The translations under genes and the position numbers were made by a program. Below, piece after piece: positions 1-7,742 of a stretch of 44,668 bases of DNA. The notes under the pieces were generated by a model. That model did no database searches. It saw only the letters and a program-made list of their open reading frames with translations, and was not told the origin of the DNA. Source of the stretch: DAIOFH01 sp036745875. Lineage in GTDB: Bacteria; Planctomycetota; SZUA-567. Each line of letters starts with the position of its first letter. Within the stretch, counting starts at the first letter, position 1. The stretch spans positions 1-44,668 of the forward strand of contig DAIOFH010000014.1 of assembly GCA_036745875.1 (NCBI GenBank), in the 5' to 3' direction.

Positions 1-1815
1 TACGATTACTACCAGCCGGAAGCCTATATTCCACAAACCGACGCCTATATAGAAAAAGACGCCGCCATCAATGACAACCTGGAACGGCTACGCCTTTCCG
101 CCACCTCGGCCCTGCTGACCCGCCGCGACGTCATTGTCGTCGCCTCCGTTTCCTGCATCTACGGTCTCGGCAGGCCGGAAGAATACCGGGACATCGCCCT
201 TACCCTCCAGGTCGGCGACACCGTCGACCGCCGCGAACTTCTGACCCGACTGGTGAGGATGGAGTATTCGAGAAACGACTTCGATTTCCAACGCGGTTCT
301 TTCCGTGTCCGGGGAGACGCCATTGACATCTGGCCCGCCTACATGCAAACGGCGGTACGGGTGGAACTGTTCGACGACGAGATAGACTCGATTTCCGAAT
401 TCGAAACGCTCACCGGTGAACTGCTGATGAAATTCCAGCACCGGGCGATCTTCCCCGCCACCCACTTCGTCCTGTCGGAGTCGGCTTCTGCGATGGCGGT
501 GGACGGCATCAATGCAGAACTCGAACAACAGCTGTCCCATTTCAAGTCGACGGGCAAGCTTCTCGAAGCCCAGCGCCTGGAAAGCCGCACCAAATACGAC
601 CTGGAAATGATCGAGGAAATAGGCTACTGCAAAGGCATCGAAAACTATTCCCGGCATTTCGACGGGCGCAAAGCGGGTGAACGTCCGGCCTGTCTTTTCG
701 ATTATTTCCCCAATAAGGACTGGCTCCTCATCGTCGACGAATCCCACGTTACCCTCCCGCAAGTCAGGGGCATGTACAACGGCGACCAGGCCAGGAAAAA
801 AGTCCTGGTCGACCACGGCTTCCGCCTCCCCTCCGCCCTCGACAACCGTCCGCTGAAGTGGGAGGAGTTCCAGCAGGTGCAGCCCCAGTGCGTGTATATT
901 TCCGCCACCCCCGCCGTGTACGAACTGGAAAAGTCCGGCGGCGAACCGGTCGAACTCCTGGTCAGGCCAACCGGCCTTGTCGACCCGCCGGTGGAAGTGC
1001 GCCCGACGAAGGGCCAAGTCCCGGATATCATGAACGAAATCAAGATCAGGGCGGAAAAGGGCGAACGCGCCCTGATCACCACACTGACGAAACGCCTGGC
1101 CGAGGATCTCGACCACTATTGCCGAGATCACGGCCTGAAGACCACCTATTTGCACTCGGACATCCACACCCTCGACCGGGTGGAAATACTCCGCGACCTG
1201 CGCCTCGGCTCGTATGACGCGCTGATTGGCGTCAACCTGCTCAGGGAAGGTCTGGACCTGCCGGAAGTCTCCCTCGTCGTCATCCTCGATGCGGACAAGG
1301 AAGGGTTCCTGCGCAATTCCACCAGCCTCATCCAGATCATCGGCCGCTGCGCGCGCAATATCGAAGGCCGCGTCATCCTCTATGCTGACCGCATCACTGA
1401 CGCCATGCGCAAGACAATGGACGAAACGAGCCGCCGCCGCGACGCACAGATCCAGTACAACGCCGACAACAACATTACGCCGACGACGGTTTCCAGGGCC
1501 CTGGAAACGGGCCTGGAGGAATTCTTCGGCATCAACGAGGAGAAATCCATTTACATCCCGGCCCTCGGCGGCAACATCCAGACCGGGACCATCACGCCGG
1601 AAGACGAAATACGCCTCCTGCAGCAGGAAATGGAGACTGCAGCCGCCGAAATGCGCTACGAGGACGCGGCGAAATTGCGCGACCGGCTGTTGGAACTGAA
1701 GGCGCCTATTTCATACTCAGGAACCAAAACACCGCGCCGAGGCGCTGGCAAGGGTAGGGGAAAATACAAGGGCAAGGGTGCCGGAAAACGAAAAGGATTC
1801 AACAGCCGTGAATAA
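1..1815 (+). CDS. uvrB: UvrB, excinuclease ABC subunit B (5' end outside window)
   Basis: UvrB is the DNA-loading helicase subunit of nucleotide excision repair; it receives damaged DNA from UvrA and recruits UvrC. The frame is open from base 1 and begins at the beta-hairpin motif YDYYQPEAY, so roughly the first 90 residues, including the Walker A motif, lie outside the window. Visible landmarks are the DESH helicase box (around base 740), the RPTGLVDP segment, NLLREGLDLPEVS, the motif VI segment IIGRCARN and a C-terminal UVR domain (EIRLLQQEME onward) that contacts UvrC. After the UVR domain there is an unusual tail of about 30 residues rich in Lys, Arg and Gly. Motif VI has Cys where the family usually has Ala (GRAARN). 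The stop codon overlaps the start of the next gene by 8 bases. Confidence 0.97.
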   Translation, partial: YDYYQPEAYIPQTDAYIEKDAAINDNLERLRLSATSALLTRRDVIVVASVSCIYGLGRPEEYRDIALTLQVGDTVDRRELLTRLVRMEYSRNDFDFQRGSFRVRGDAIDIWPAYMQTAVRVELFDDEIDSISEFETLTGELLMKFQHRAIFPATHFVLSESASAMAVDGINAELEQQLSHFKSTGKLLEAQRLESRTKYDLEMIEEIGYCKGIENYSRHFDGRKAGERPACLFDYFPNKDWLLIVDESHVTLPQVRGMYNGDQARKKVLVDHGFRLPSALDNRPLKWEEFQQVQPQCVYISATPAVYELEKSGGEPVELLVRPTGLVDPPVEVRPTKGQVPDIMNEIKIRAEKGERALITTLTKRLAEDLDHYCRDHGLKTTYLHSDIHTLDRVEILRDLRLGSYDALIGVNLLREGLDLPEVSLVVILDADKEGFLRNSTSLIQIIGRCARNIEGRVILYADRITDAMRKTMDETSRRRDAQIQYNADNNITPTTVSRALETGLEEFFGINEEKSIYIPALGGNIQTGTITPEDEIRLLQQEMETAAAEMRYEDAAKLRDRLLELKAPISYSGTKTPRRGAGKGRGKYKGKGAGKRKGFNSRE

Positions 1816-3265
1816 AACGCATTCCCAAAGACTATTGGCCTTGTGGGTGATCCTCTTTGTATTTGCTCTCGTTCCAGCCCCTTCCGCAGCGGAAGAAGCA
1901 GAGGTGGTTGAAGAACTCAACCCCCTGCTGATCATGCCCGCTGACGACCAGTTCTCAGCGCCATACCATCCCTATGAAGGGACGGCGGCTTTTTTCAACG
2001 ACGCCAGCCTCACACTGTCCAGCGCTTATTACGGCAGGGCGAGAAGCGCGGATAACAAGAACCGCTCCGTAACCAGGTCGGACCAGAACGAAATCCACGT
2101 CAACGCCTTTGGCCAGCGCGTCGATTTCGTGTCGGGTTATGCCTGGGGGTGGCTAGGGATGGATGTGTCGGGGCAAACAACCCTCGGCAAAGGCAGGGGC
2201 TGGTCTGAAGTCCTTCTCCACGAGGAACCGCAGAATATCGATCGCGGATCGATCTCCCTCGGTCAGGCCGCGTTGAAAACCCGTTTCGGCGACGAACAGC
2301 TTGGCTTCGAGGCGCGCGGCGGCTATACTCCGATCCGTGTCGGCAGCCTAGGCACTTCAGGCGGACTGTTCAGCCATGCCTATCGCGGCTTTGAAGGCAA
2401 ATTCCTTCTTAAGGGGTTCCAACTCGGCTATGGCTGGGCCGACCAGTTCAGGAACGAATGGGACAACACCTTCCGCGACATGACCAACAGCTGGGGACAG
2501 GGCCGCTACAACGACCCGGCAAAGAGGGTATCCTACATCCACAGCCTCGGGCTTCGCTATGAATTCGGCGAGGACAAGGCCGGCTTCGCCGATTTCGGCG
2601 TCGGCGAAGCGCACAACTTCCGCCGCAACATGCAGGGCGTAGTGTCCGTGCCCTTCGACCTTGGGGAGATTGGCAAACTGACCCTCACCGCGTACGGCAT
2701 TGCAGCCAAATTCCGCGACAAGGGGCTGTACAATGCCGGAAAACCAATCCGCACCGAATACCATATCAGCGGCTCGGCGACCTTGAAGCGCGGCGACTGG
2801 ACCTATGGTGTCGGCATGGGGCACACGAAGTCGCTGGACATGGAGGAAATGTCCTTCCGTCTCGCGTCCTGGGGCAACTGCGACAACAGGAACTTCATTC
2901 AAACGGCGGGCCAGCTGGACGATTTCGTCTGGGACGGCCAGAACGTAGCCATGGCGCGCATCCGCTACGATATCGGGGAAAAGATCCGCCTGCCCGGCCT
3001 CTCCGTCGGGGTAGTCGGATTCTGGTCGTGGAATGGCGGGAACTCCAGATTCGGCGGCAAGTGCCGCTCTTGGGAAATCGACTACAGCGTCGAATACGCG
3101 GTACAGAAAGGCAGCCTCAAGGGCCTGGCGGTCGGCGTCTATGCCGGACATCTGCGCTATTCGGGCAACAATTTCCACGGCAAACAAAACCGCGACGACG
3201 TCAAGCTTATCGTGACCTATTCGAAAACCTTTGAAGAAATATTCAAGCGGTTTAAAAACAGTTAG
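1808..3265 (+). CDS. OprD-like outer membrane porin
   Basis: This is a predicted outer-membrane beta-barrel of about 485 residues. A GTG at 1808, overlapping the end of uvrB, gives a clean signal peptide (VNKTHSQRLL, then a hydrophobic stretch ending APSAAEE); an upstream GTG at 1778 would add a charged, unlikely extension. The body is a succession of short amphipathic segments rich in Tyr, Phe, Trp and Gly (for example SGYAWGWLGMDV and FQLGYGWADQF), as expected for transmembrane strands. The arrangement near the first strands (SGYxxGxxGMDV) resembles the OprD family, which takes up amino acids, aromatic acids or other small organic substrates. The substrate cannot be read from sequence. The last residue is Ser rather than the common terminal Phe. 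It shares an apparent transcription unit with uvrB and the DUF1254 gene. Confidence 0.6.
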   Translation: MNKTHSQRLLALWVILFVFALVPAPSAAEEAEVVEELNPLLIMPADDQFSAPYHPYEGTAAFFNDASLTLSSAYYGRARSADNKNRSVTRSDQNEIHVNAFGQRVDFVSGYAWGWLGMDVSGQTTLGKGRGWSEVLLHEEPQNIDRGSISLGQAALKTRFGDEQLGFEARGGYTPIRVGSLGTSGGLFSHAYRGFEGKFLLKGFQLGYGWADQFRNEWDNTFRDMTNSWGQGRYNDPAKRVSYIHSLGLRYEFGEDKAGFADFGVGEAHNFRRNMQGVVSVPFDLGEIGKLTLTAYGIAAKFRDKGLYNAGKPIRTEYHISGSATLKRGDWTYGVGMGHTKSLDMEEMSFRLASWGNCDNRNFIQTAGQLDDFVWDGQNVAMARIRYDIGEKIRLPGLSVGVVGFWSWNGGNSRFGGKCRSWEIDYSVEYAVQKGSLKGLAVGVYAGHLRYSGNNFHGKQNRDDVKLIVTYSKTFEEIFKRFKNS

Positions 3266-3285
3266 ATGTCCTTGGAGCAACCGCC

Positions 3286-4650
3286 ATGAAAAAAGCAATT
3301 ATCGCCATCGCCATCGCGATGCTGTGCGCTATTCCGACACGCGCCGTGTTTTCACAGGATACGGGAAAGTTAACCGACCTCGCCAGACAGGCATATGTTT
3401 TCGGATATCCCCTGCTCTTGATGGATGCCACAATGCAGGAGATGACCGCGCCCGCCACGCCGGACGGCGAGGGCGTGGTGAACCGATTCTTCCACGTGCG
3501 GGCATTTCCGGACTACACCTTCACTGACGTGGTCAGCCCGAATGCCGACACGCTTTACTCCATGGCATGGCTGGATCTGACAAACACGCCGGTGGTGCTC
3601 GACCTGCCCGACACGGGTGGCCGTTATTATGTCATGCAATTCCTGGATGCCTGGACCAACGACTTCGCCTCCCTCGGGTCGCGGACCACGGGCAACGCTG
3701 CCGGTTCATTTTTGATTGCCGGACCAGGCTGGGATGGGGACATCCCCCGAGGCATGACCCTCGTGGAAGCGCCGACGAATATGGTGTGGATATTGGGTCG
3801 CACCCAGACCAACGGCAAGGACGACTATGCGGCGGTGCATGTCATACAGGACAAGTATATCGCCCGTCCCCTCATGAAAGTTCCCGCTTCCCCCACCCGC
3901 CCCGCGCTGGACGGTGTTTCCCCTCTTGAAAAAGTCGAAAGCATGGATGCTGCTTCTTTCTTTGCAGAACTGAACCGACTTATGGCGGGAAACCCGCCGG
4001 CTCCGGCAGACTCTGCGTTGCTGGACGCGTTGACCGTCCTTTCGGTTGGTCCGGGGCGTGAATTCGTTTTGATGGAAATGCCCGCCAGTTCTGTTGCCTC
4101 GATTGAAAAGGGGCATGCCGCAGGACTTGCCGCCATTAAGGGAGTAGCCGGGGAAAAAATTGGCAAACGCATGAACGGATGGAGCATCCTTCCCGACAAC
4201 ACCGGCAACTACGGCACCAACTATCTTCTCCGGGCCTTTATAGCCCGCTTCGGATTAGGTGCAAACTTGCCCGAAGATGCGGTATATCCGACCATACAAA
4301 CCGATTCGAACGGGGAACAACTCAACGGCAAGAATCGCTACGTCATCCGCTTCGCACCCGGTCAACTGCCGCCTGTTAATGCTTTCTGGTCCATCTCGAT
4401 GTATGACGAGCGTCAACGTTTTATTGACAACCCCATCAACCGCTATGCGATTGGCGACCGCGACCCGCTCAAACGTGATGAAGACGGGGGTCTCACCATT
4501 TTTGTGCAACACGATAGACCTGATGCGGCTCGGCTGGCAAACTGGCTTCCCGCCCCTGCCGGCGATTTCAACTTGATAATACGGCTGTACTGGCCCAAAC
4601 CTTCGATTCTGGACGGCAGCTGGCCGATGCCCAGTCTGGAAAAACGGTGA
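3286..4650 (+). CDS. Secreted DUF1254/DUF1214 protein
   Basis: The 454-residue product has an N-terminal signal peptide (MKKAIIAIAI, cleavage probably near ...RAVFSQD). The DUF1254 domain occupies roughly residues 35-180, with the conserved block SPNADTLYSMAWLDL followed by DLPDTGGRYYVMQFLDAW. The DUF1214 domain lies near the C-terminus, with NYGTNYLLRAF, AFWSISMYD and the NRYAIGDRDPL block. Two-domain proteins of this kind are widespread and periplasmic or secreted; no enzymatic reaction is firmly established. A GGAG-type ribosome binding site lies about 9 bases upstream of the ATG. It is 20 bases downstream of the OprD-like porin, so the two probably work on the same unknown compound. Confidence 0.85.
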   Translation: MKKAIIAIAIAMLCAIPTRAVFSQDTGKLTDLARQAYVFGYPLLLMDATMQEMTAPATPDGEGVVNRFFHVRAFPDYTFTDVVSPNADTLYSMAWLDLTNTPVVLDLPDTGGRYYVMQFLDAWTNDFASLGSRTTGNAAGSFLIAGPGWDGDIPRGMTLVEAPTNMVWILGRTQTNGKDDYAAVHVIQDKYIARPLMKVPASPTRPALDGVSPLEKVESMDAASFFAELNRLMAGNPPAPADSALLDALTVLSVGPGREFVLMEMPASSVASIEKGHAAGLAAIKGVAGEKIGKRMNGWSILPDNTGNYGTNYLLRAFIARFGLGANLPEDAVYPTIQTDSNGEQLNGKNRYVIRFAPGQLPPVNAFWSISMYDERQRFIDNPINRYAIGDRDPLKRDEDGGLTIFVQHDRPDAARLANWLPAPAGDFNLIIRLYWPKPSILDGSWPMPSLEKR

Positions 4651-4691
4651 GAGTGAACCAAGGTTTGCGTAAATCATAATAGGAGATCGCC

Positions 4692-5201
4692 ATGACCTTA
4701 GCAGTCAGCATTGCCGGAGCGATAACCGTGGCGATCACGGCTCGGCTCATGTACATGTTTTTCCTCAGCGGCAAGAGGATCACCAACGCCAGCTTCATTG
4801 GCCGCATAGTCAACGCCCTGTGGAGCAGCCTGGTGAACTTTGCCGAGGGCTGGCGCGGGCAAAGCCTCAAATACAAATTCATCGCCTACCCGTGCATGCT
4901 GATCGCCATGGGCTTGACCTCGCTCCTGATCTATTGGCTCGCGCCGATAGTATCGGACTCGGCGGGATTCTGGAATACGCTCCGCTACTGCGTCCTGATA
5001 ATCCTGGTCGGCGTATCGGCGTCGGTGATCGGCGCATTTCTATTGATTTACCTCATATTCCTCCTTGGCGCGCTTATCCACGAATGGTGGACAAGGCCGC
5101 CAGCAGCGGCGGATGTGAGTGGAACACCGCAAGCCGCTACAAATGCGGTGGAAAGTGCGGAAGGGAACAAAAGGGAAGAAACAAAAAAGGAGGAAGCCTA
5201 A
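4692..5201 (+). CDS. Small integral membrane protein, unknown function
   Basis: The 169-residue product has three predicted membrane segments, around residues 3-26 (SIAGAITVAITARLMYMFFL), 63-86 (YPCMLIAMGLTSLLIYWLA) and 98-128 (CVLIILVGVSASVIGAFLLI). A charged Lys/Glu-rich tail ends the protein. The ribosome binding site AGGAGATCGCC directly precedes the ATG. I do not recognise the family. It follows the DUF1254 gene by about 40 bases, so it is probably co-transcribed. The last codons overlap an intrinsic terminator belonging to the converging gene on the other strand. Confidence 0.75.
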   Translation: MTLAVSIAGAITVAITARLMYMFFLSGKRITNASFIGRIVNALWSSLVNFAEGWRGQSLKYKFIAYPCMLIAMGLTSLLIYWLAPIVSDSAGFWNTLRYCVLIILVGVSASVIGAFLLIYLIFLLGALIHEWWTRPPAAADVSGTPQAATNAVESAEGNKREETKKEEA

Positions 5202-5211
5202 AGCTTCCTCC
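5183..5211 (-). terminator. Intrinsic terminator of the minus-strand gene at 5244-5540
   Basis: A perfect 9-bp stem (GGAGGAAGC at 5189-5197 with GCTTCCTCC at 5203-5211) has a 5-base loop. Read on the minus strand it is followed by a run of six T (5183-5188). It lies inside the final codons of the plus-strand membrane protein gene. Confidence 0.8.
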
Positions 5212-5243
5212 CCTGAAAGTTCCGCAAATACTGCTTGAAGGCT

Positions 5244-5540
5244 TTATTCGCAAATCACCCGTTCGACGACGCCGTCCACAATTCGACGGATTTCGTCGAT
5301 CTGGTCGGAACGGATATCGTCGAGTTCATATCCAAGTTTTGAAAGTTCTTTCTTGATACGGTTCGCCATATCCTGCATTGCTTCGTGCGTAACTTCCGAG
5401 CCGCCGAGCAACCGATAATCCTTGGACGTGGTGTAACGGACATGTCCGTCGGCTTCGTCGAGTCCATAGCCGACCAAGACCGCCCTCCCCCTTCGAGCTT
5501 TCGCCTGCGGGCTGTCATTTTCGCCATTTCCGGTCCGCAT
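5244..5540 (-). CDS. Hypothetical protein, 98 residues
   Basis: The small soluble product has a basic N-terminal part (QAKARRGRAVLVGYGLD) and a helical C-terminal half with repeated charged residues (MQDMANRIKKELSKLGYELD, then DDIRSDQIDEIRRIVDG). The start is well supported by a strong ribosome binding site, GGGAGGAAGC, right before the ATG, and a terminator lies just downstream. I do not recognise the family and see no catalytic motif. Confidence 0.7.
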   Translation of the reverse strand: MRTGNGENDSPQAKARRGRAVLVGYGLDEADGHVRYTTSKDYRLLGGSEVTHEAMQDMANRIKKELSKLGYELDDIRSDQIDEIRRIVDGVVERVICE

Positions 5541-5599
5541 GCTTCCTCCCTGCTTCTATTGCGTTTTAGATAATGGATGACGCTTCCTCGGCGCTTCTC

Positions 5600-5608
5600 G
5601 GTATACCA
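5600..5608 (-). promoter_or_regulatory. Possible extended -10 promoter for the 5244-5540 gene
   Basis: On the minus strand the sequence reads TGGTATACC, an extended -10 element (TGn plus TATACC), about 60 bases upstream of the ATG at 5540. The -35 position is poor. Confidence 0.35.
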
Positions 5609-5814
5609 AAAAACGCAGCAGGTAACCATGCATTATTTAAAACGCGCTAAGACAGTAATTTTAGGATGGGGTGATGCTCGCTGAATGGCGGCTTTCCTCA
5701 TCCCGATCTGAATAGATTATACAAATGGCGCAGGCCATTTCAAGGCAGAGGCCGGTAAAATGGGGGTTTTTAACCCGACTTTCCAGTCCGGATTGATTTT
5801 TCCACCCTGGACGG

Positions 5815-5843
5815 TTGACTATCCGTTTCAATTTCAATAGGAT
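5815..5843 (+). promoter_or_regulatory. Sigma-70 type promoter for smpB
   Basis: TTGACT at 5815-5820, a 17-base spacer and TAGGAT at 5838-5843 lie just before the smpB ribosome binding site (GGAGA) and the ATG at 5867. Confidence 0.55.
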
Positions 5844-5866
5844 AAGGTAACACTAGTGGAGAAGAC

Positions 5867-6358
5867 ATGAGTAAAAAAGGTAAATCATCAAAACCAGGCG
5901 AATCGTCCAATTCCATCGCCAAAAATCGCCAGGCATTTCATCATTATGAAATAATCCAAAAGCTGGAGTGCGGCTTGGTATTGTCCGGGACGGAAGTGAA
6001 AAGTTTGCGCGAAGGTCACGTTTCCTTCGCCGACAGCTTTGCCGTAATCCAGGGTGCCGAGCTGTTTCTCTACAACCTGAACATCGCCGAATACAAGATG
6101 GGCAACCGATTCAACCATCTAGCGACGCGGAAGAGGAAGCTGCTTGCACACGGCCAGGAGATACGCAAGCTCCGGGCGGCGGTGGTACAGCGCGGGTTTA
6201 CGCTTGTTCCTTTGGGCATGCATTGGAAACGCGGTTTTGCGAAAGTGGAAATCGGCGTTGCGCGCGGCAAGCAAATGCACGACAAACGGGATTCTATCAA
6301 AAAACGCGAACAACAGCGCGACGACCAGCGCACTATGCGTAACTACAGTCGCCAATAG
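5867..6358 (+). CDS. smpB: SmpB, tmRNA-binding protein of trans-translation
   Basis: SmpB binds tmRNA and delivers it to stalled ribosomes to rescue them and tag incomplete proteins. The 163-residue length matches the family. Family blocks are clear: IAKNRQAFHHYEI, GLVLSGTEVKSLREG, GNRFNHLATRKRKLL, the IRKL segment and the C-terminal VARGKQMHDKRDSIKKRE, whose basic tail mimics the mRNA in the ribosome. The N-terminal 17 residues are a Ser/Lys-rich extension. The start has a GGAGA ribosome binding site and an upstream promoter. A secreted repeat protein follows after 23 bases. Confidence 0.97.
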   Translation: MSKKGKSSKPGESSNSIAKNRQAFHHYEIIQKLECGLVLSGTEVKSLREGHVSFADSFAVIQGAELFLYNLNIAEYKMGNRFNHLATRKRKLLAHGQEIRKLRAAVVQRGFTLVPLGMHWKRGFAKVEIGVARGKQMHDKRDSIKKREQQRDDQRTMRNYSRQ

Positions 6359-6381
6359 CGCGAAAATAAAGGAAAAACACG

Positions 6382-6717
6382 ATGCGGAATTTCATGCTGT
6401 ATTTGTGCCTGTTTTGCTGTGCTTTTTTCGGCTATTCCGTATATGCCGCTGATAATCCGCCAACCCTCGATCCCGAAGAGGAACTCAGCTGGACGGATAA
6501 GCTGAAGCAAGACGCTGCCAGGGCCGGGGAAGTCATCAAGGATGACGCGTCGAAAGCAGGCGCGGCCATCAAGTCCGGCGCGGTCAAAACCGGCGACGCT
6601 GTCAAAAGAGGCGCGGTCAAAACCGGGGAAACAGTTAAAAAAGGCGCGGTCAAGACCGGCGAAGCGGCGAAAAGGGGATATGAAAAGGTGGAAGACTATT
6701 TCTCCGACGAGGAATAG
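6382..6717 (+). CDS. Secreted protein of tandem 11-residue repeats (LEA-like)
   Basis: The 111-residue product has a signal peptide (residues 1-22, ending VYAAD), a short acidic linker and then six consecutive 11-residue units spanning residues 42-107. Their pattern is K-x-x-A-x-K/R-A/T-G-x-x-I/V, for example KRGAVKTGETV. Repeats 3-5 (bases 6571-6669) are also similar at DNA level, which suggests recent unit duplication. Eleven-residue amphipathic helical repeats of this kind occur in group 3 LEA and apolipoprotein-like proteins that bind membranes or protect on drying. A periplasmic membrane- or envelope-binding role is an inference. It follows smpB closely and may share its transcript. Confidence 0.75.
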   Translation: MRNFMLYLCLFCCAFFGYSVYAADNPPTLDPEEELSWTDKLKQDAARAGEVIKDDASKAGAAIKSGAVKTGDAVKRGAVKTGETVKKGAVKTGEAAKRGYEKVEDYFSDEE

Positions 6718-6727
6718 CCGCCTTTTC

Positions 6728-7216
6728 TTATAATCTCACATATGACCAGCCAAGCTGGTGTTCGTGATCATAAGGCATAAAACCGTGGAATGGCTTTGGG
6801 TCTTCGTCAAAGACCAGAGGAAGGAAATGCCTGTCCCCCTCCCACATAGGGAGAGTGAACAGCTCTTCAAGGTTTACCCATGACAGCGGGCCTTCCTTGT
6901 TTTTTTCAAAAGGCTTGCCCGCGAACTCGGTAATGAGGAAGATAAACCCGAGCCAGTCCTCACCCTTCGGCCCGAAATTCGTCCAGTTTATCGTTCCCCT
7001 GAGGGACATGGCTTTGACTTCAATGCCTGCTTCTTCGCGGATTTCCCTGGTCATGCAGGTGGCGATATCCTCGCCTTTTTGCATCTTACCGCCAAGGCCG
7101 TTGTATTTCCCCAATTGATCGTCATGTTCCCTGGCTGTACGATGAACCATCAGGACTTGTTTTCGATCGGGCGAAAGGATATATCCGAGAGTTCCTGCGA
7201 TTGGTGTGTAGCGCAT
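6728..7216 (-). CDS. Nudix hydrolase (MutT/MTH1-like)
   Basis: The 162-residue product carries a complete Nudix box, starting GGKMQKGED and continuing through TREIREEAGI (about residues 42-66), which matches GX5EX7REUXEEXGU and binds the metal needed for pyrophosphate hydrolysis. The fold also includes an N-terminal strand (TLGYILSPDRKQVLMVHR) and the C-terminal WEGDRHFLPLVF segment, typical of the 8-oxo-dGTP / oxidised purine nucleotide group. A role in cleaning the nucleotide pool is therefore likely, but substrate assignment is inference. It converges with the repeat-protein gene, leaving only 10 bases between them. Confidence 0.9.
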   Translation of the reverse strand: MRYTPIAGTLGYILSPDRKQVLMVHRTAREHDDQLGKYNGLGGKMQKGEDIATCMTREIREEAGIEVKAMSLRGTINWTNFGPKGEDWLGFIFLITEFAGKPFEKNKEGPLSWVNLEELFTLPMWEGDRHFLPLVFDEDPKPFHGFMPYDHEHQLGWSYVRL

Positions 7217-7268
7217 TTTTATACCAGTTATAGTGAAAAGTGTCCATTCCCAACACCCGCTTCGCGCA

Positions 7269-7469
7269 TTATAAGTCGTAGCCCATTTCTTTGGCGGTGG
7301 TCATGATTCGTTGGATTACCACTGGATTGTCCGGAGAAGTATTGTCGAACATGTCGGGATCTATGCCTTTCATGATCAATTTGATCTTGATAGGCGCGAC
7401 CAGACCACGATCCCCTTTGGTGCGCAACTCGATGAGCCTATCGATAAGTTGTTTGATCTTACCCGGCAT
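7269..7469 (-). CDS. Small hypothetical protein, 66 residues
   Basis: The likely start is the ATG at 7469 (MPGKIKQLID), because the upstream part of the open frame runs through AT-rich DNA and reads as an unlikely Cys/Ser-rich segment. The product is helical and charged, with the stretch VAPIKIKLIMKGIDPDMF and a C-terminal helix (IQRIMTTAKEMGYDL). I do not recognise it. The 5' flank (about 7490-7560) is very AT-rich and may hold the promoter. Confidence 0.5.
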   Translation of the reverse strand: MPGKIKQLIDRLIELRTKGDRGLVAPIKIKLIMKGIDPDMFDNTSPDNPVVIQRIMTTAKEMGYDL

Positions 7470-7658
7470 AACATTCCCGTATGGAAAAGCTCGTGATAAA
7501 GCTAATCCACTTTTAACAAATAATATATAAATATGACCGATTAGTAAAAAAGTACAATTACTCGACGAACGGTTGTTCACCACAATAACATTCTGGGGGA
7601 AAAGGACTTCATGTCAATATAAATTATTCACCGTCTTCCAAATAACGAACATATGAGC

Positions 7659-7690
7659 AAAACGGCACCCCTTTTTGGTGTGCCGTTTTT
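7659..7690. terminator. Intrinsic terminator, probably bidirectional
   Basis: AAAACGGCAC (7659-7668) pairs with GTGCCGTTTT (7680-7689) around a loop whose sides can also pair (CC/GG). It is flanked by T-runs on both strands and lies just past the stop of the LysM protein gene, which it should terminate. Confidence 0.8.
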
Positions 7691-7742
7691 GTTAACGATT
7701 ATTCAGATATTGCCGCATCCGTCACCCGCGGGATCGCGGTTT

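Larger units (their letters stand above)
5541..5866. other. Intergenic region between divergent genes (5244-5540 and smpB)
   Basis: This 326-base stretch has no convincing gene. It holds a possible minus-strand promoter (5600-5608), the smpB promoter (5815-5843) and a small hairpin, GGGTT/AACCC, at about 5764-5776. No tmRNA gene was recognised here, although ssrA is often close to smpB. Confidence 0.6.

Noticed and set aside
88..1167. Long minus-strand open frame (359 codons) opposite uvrB
   Set aside because: It is antisense to a clearly conserved UvrB frame and its translation has no recognisable family features; GC-rich coding DNA often leaves such shadows.
6571..6669. Three 33-base tandem repeats as a possible CRISPR-like or regulatory repeat
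   Set aside because: They are in frame inside a secreted protein, without spacers, and encode the 11-residue units.
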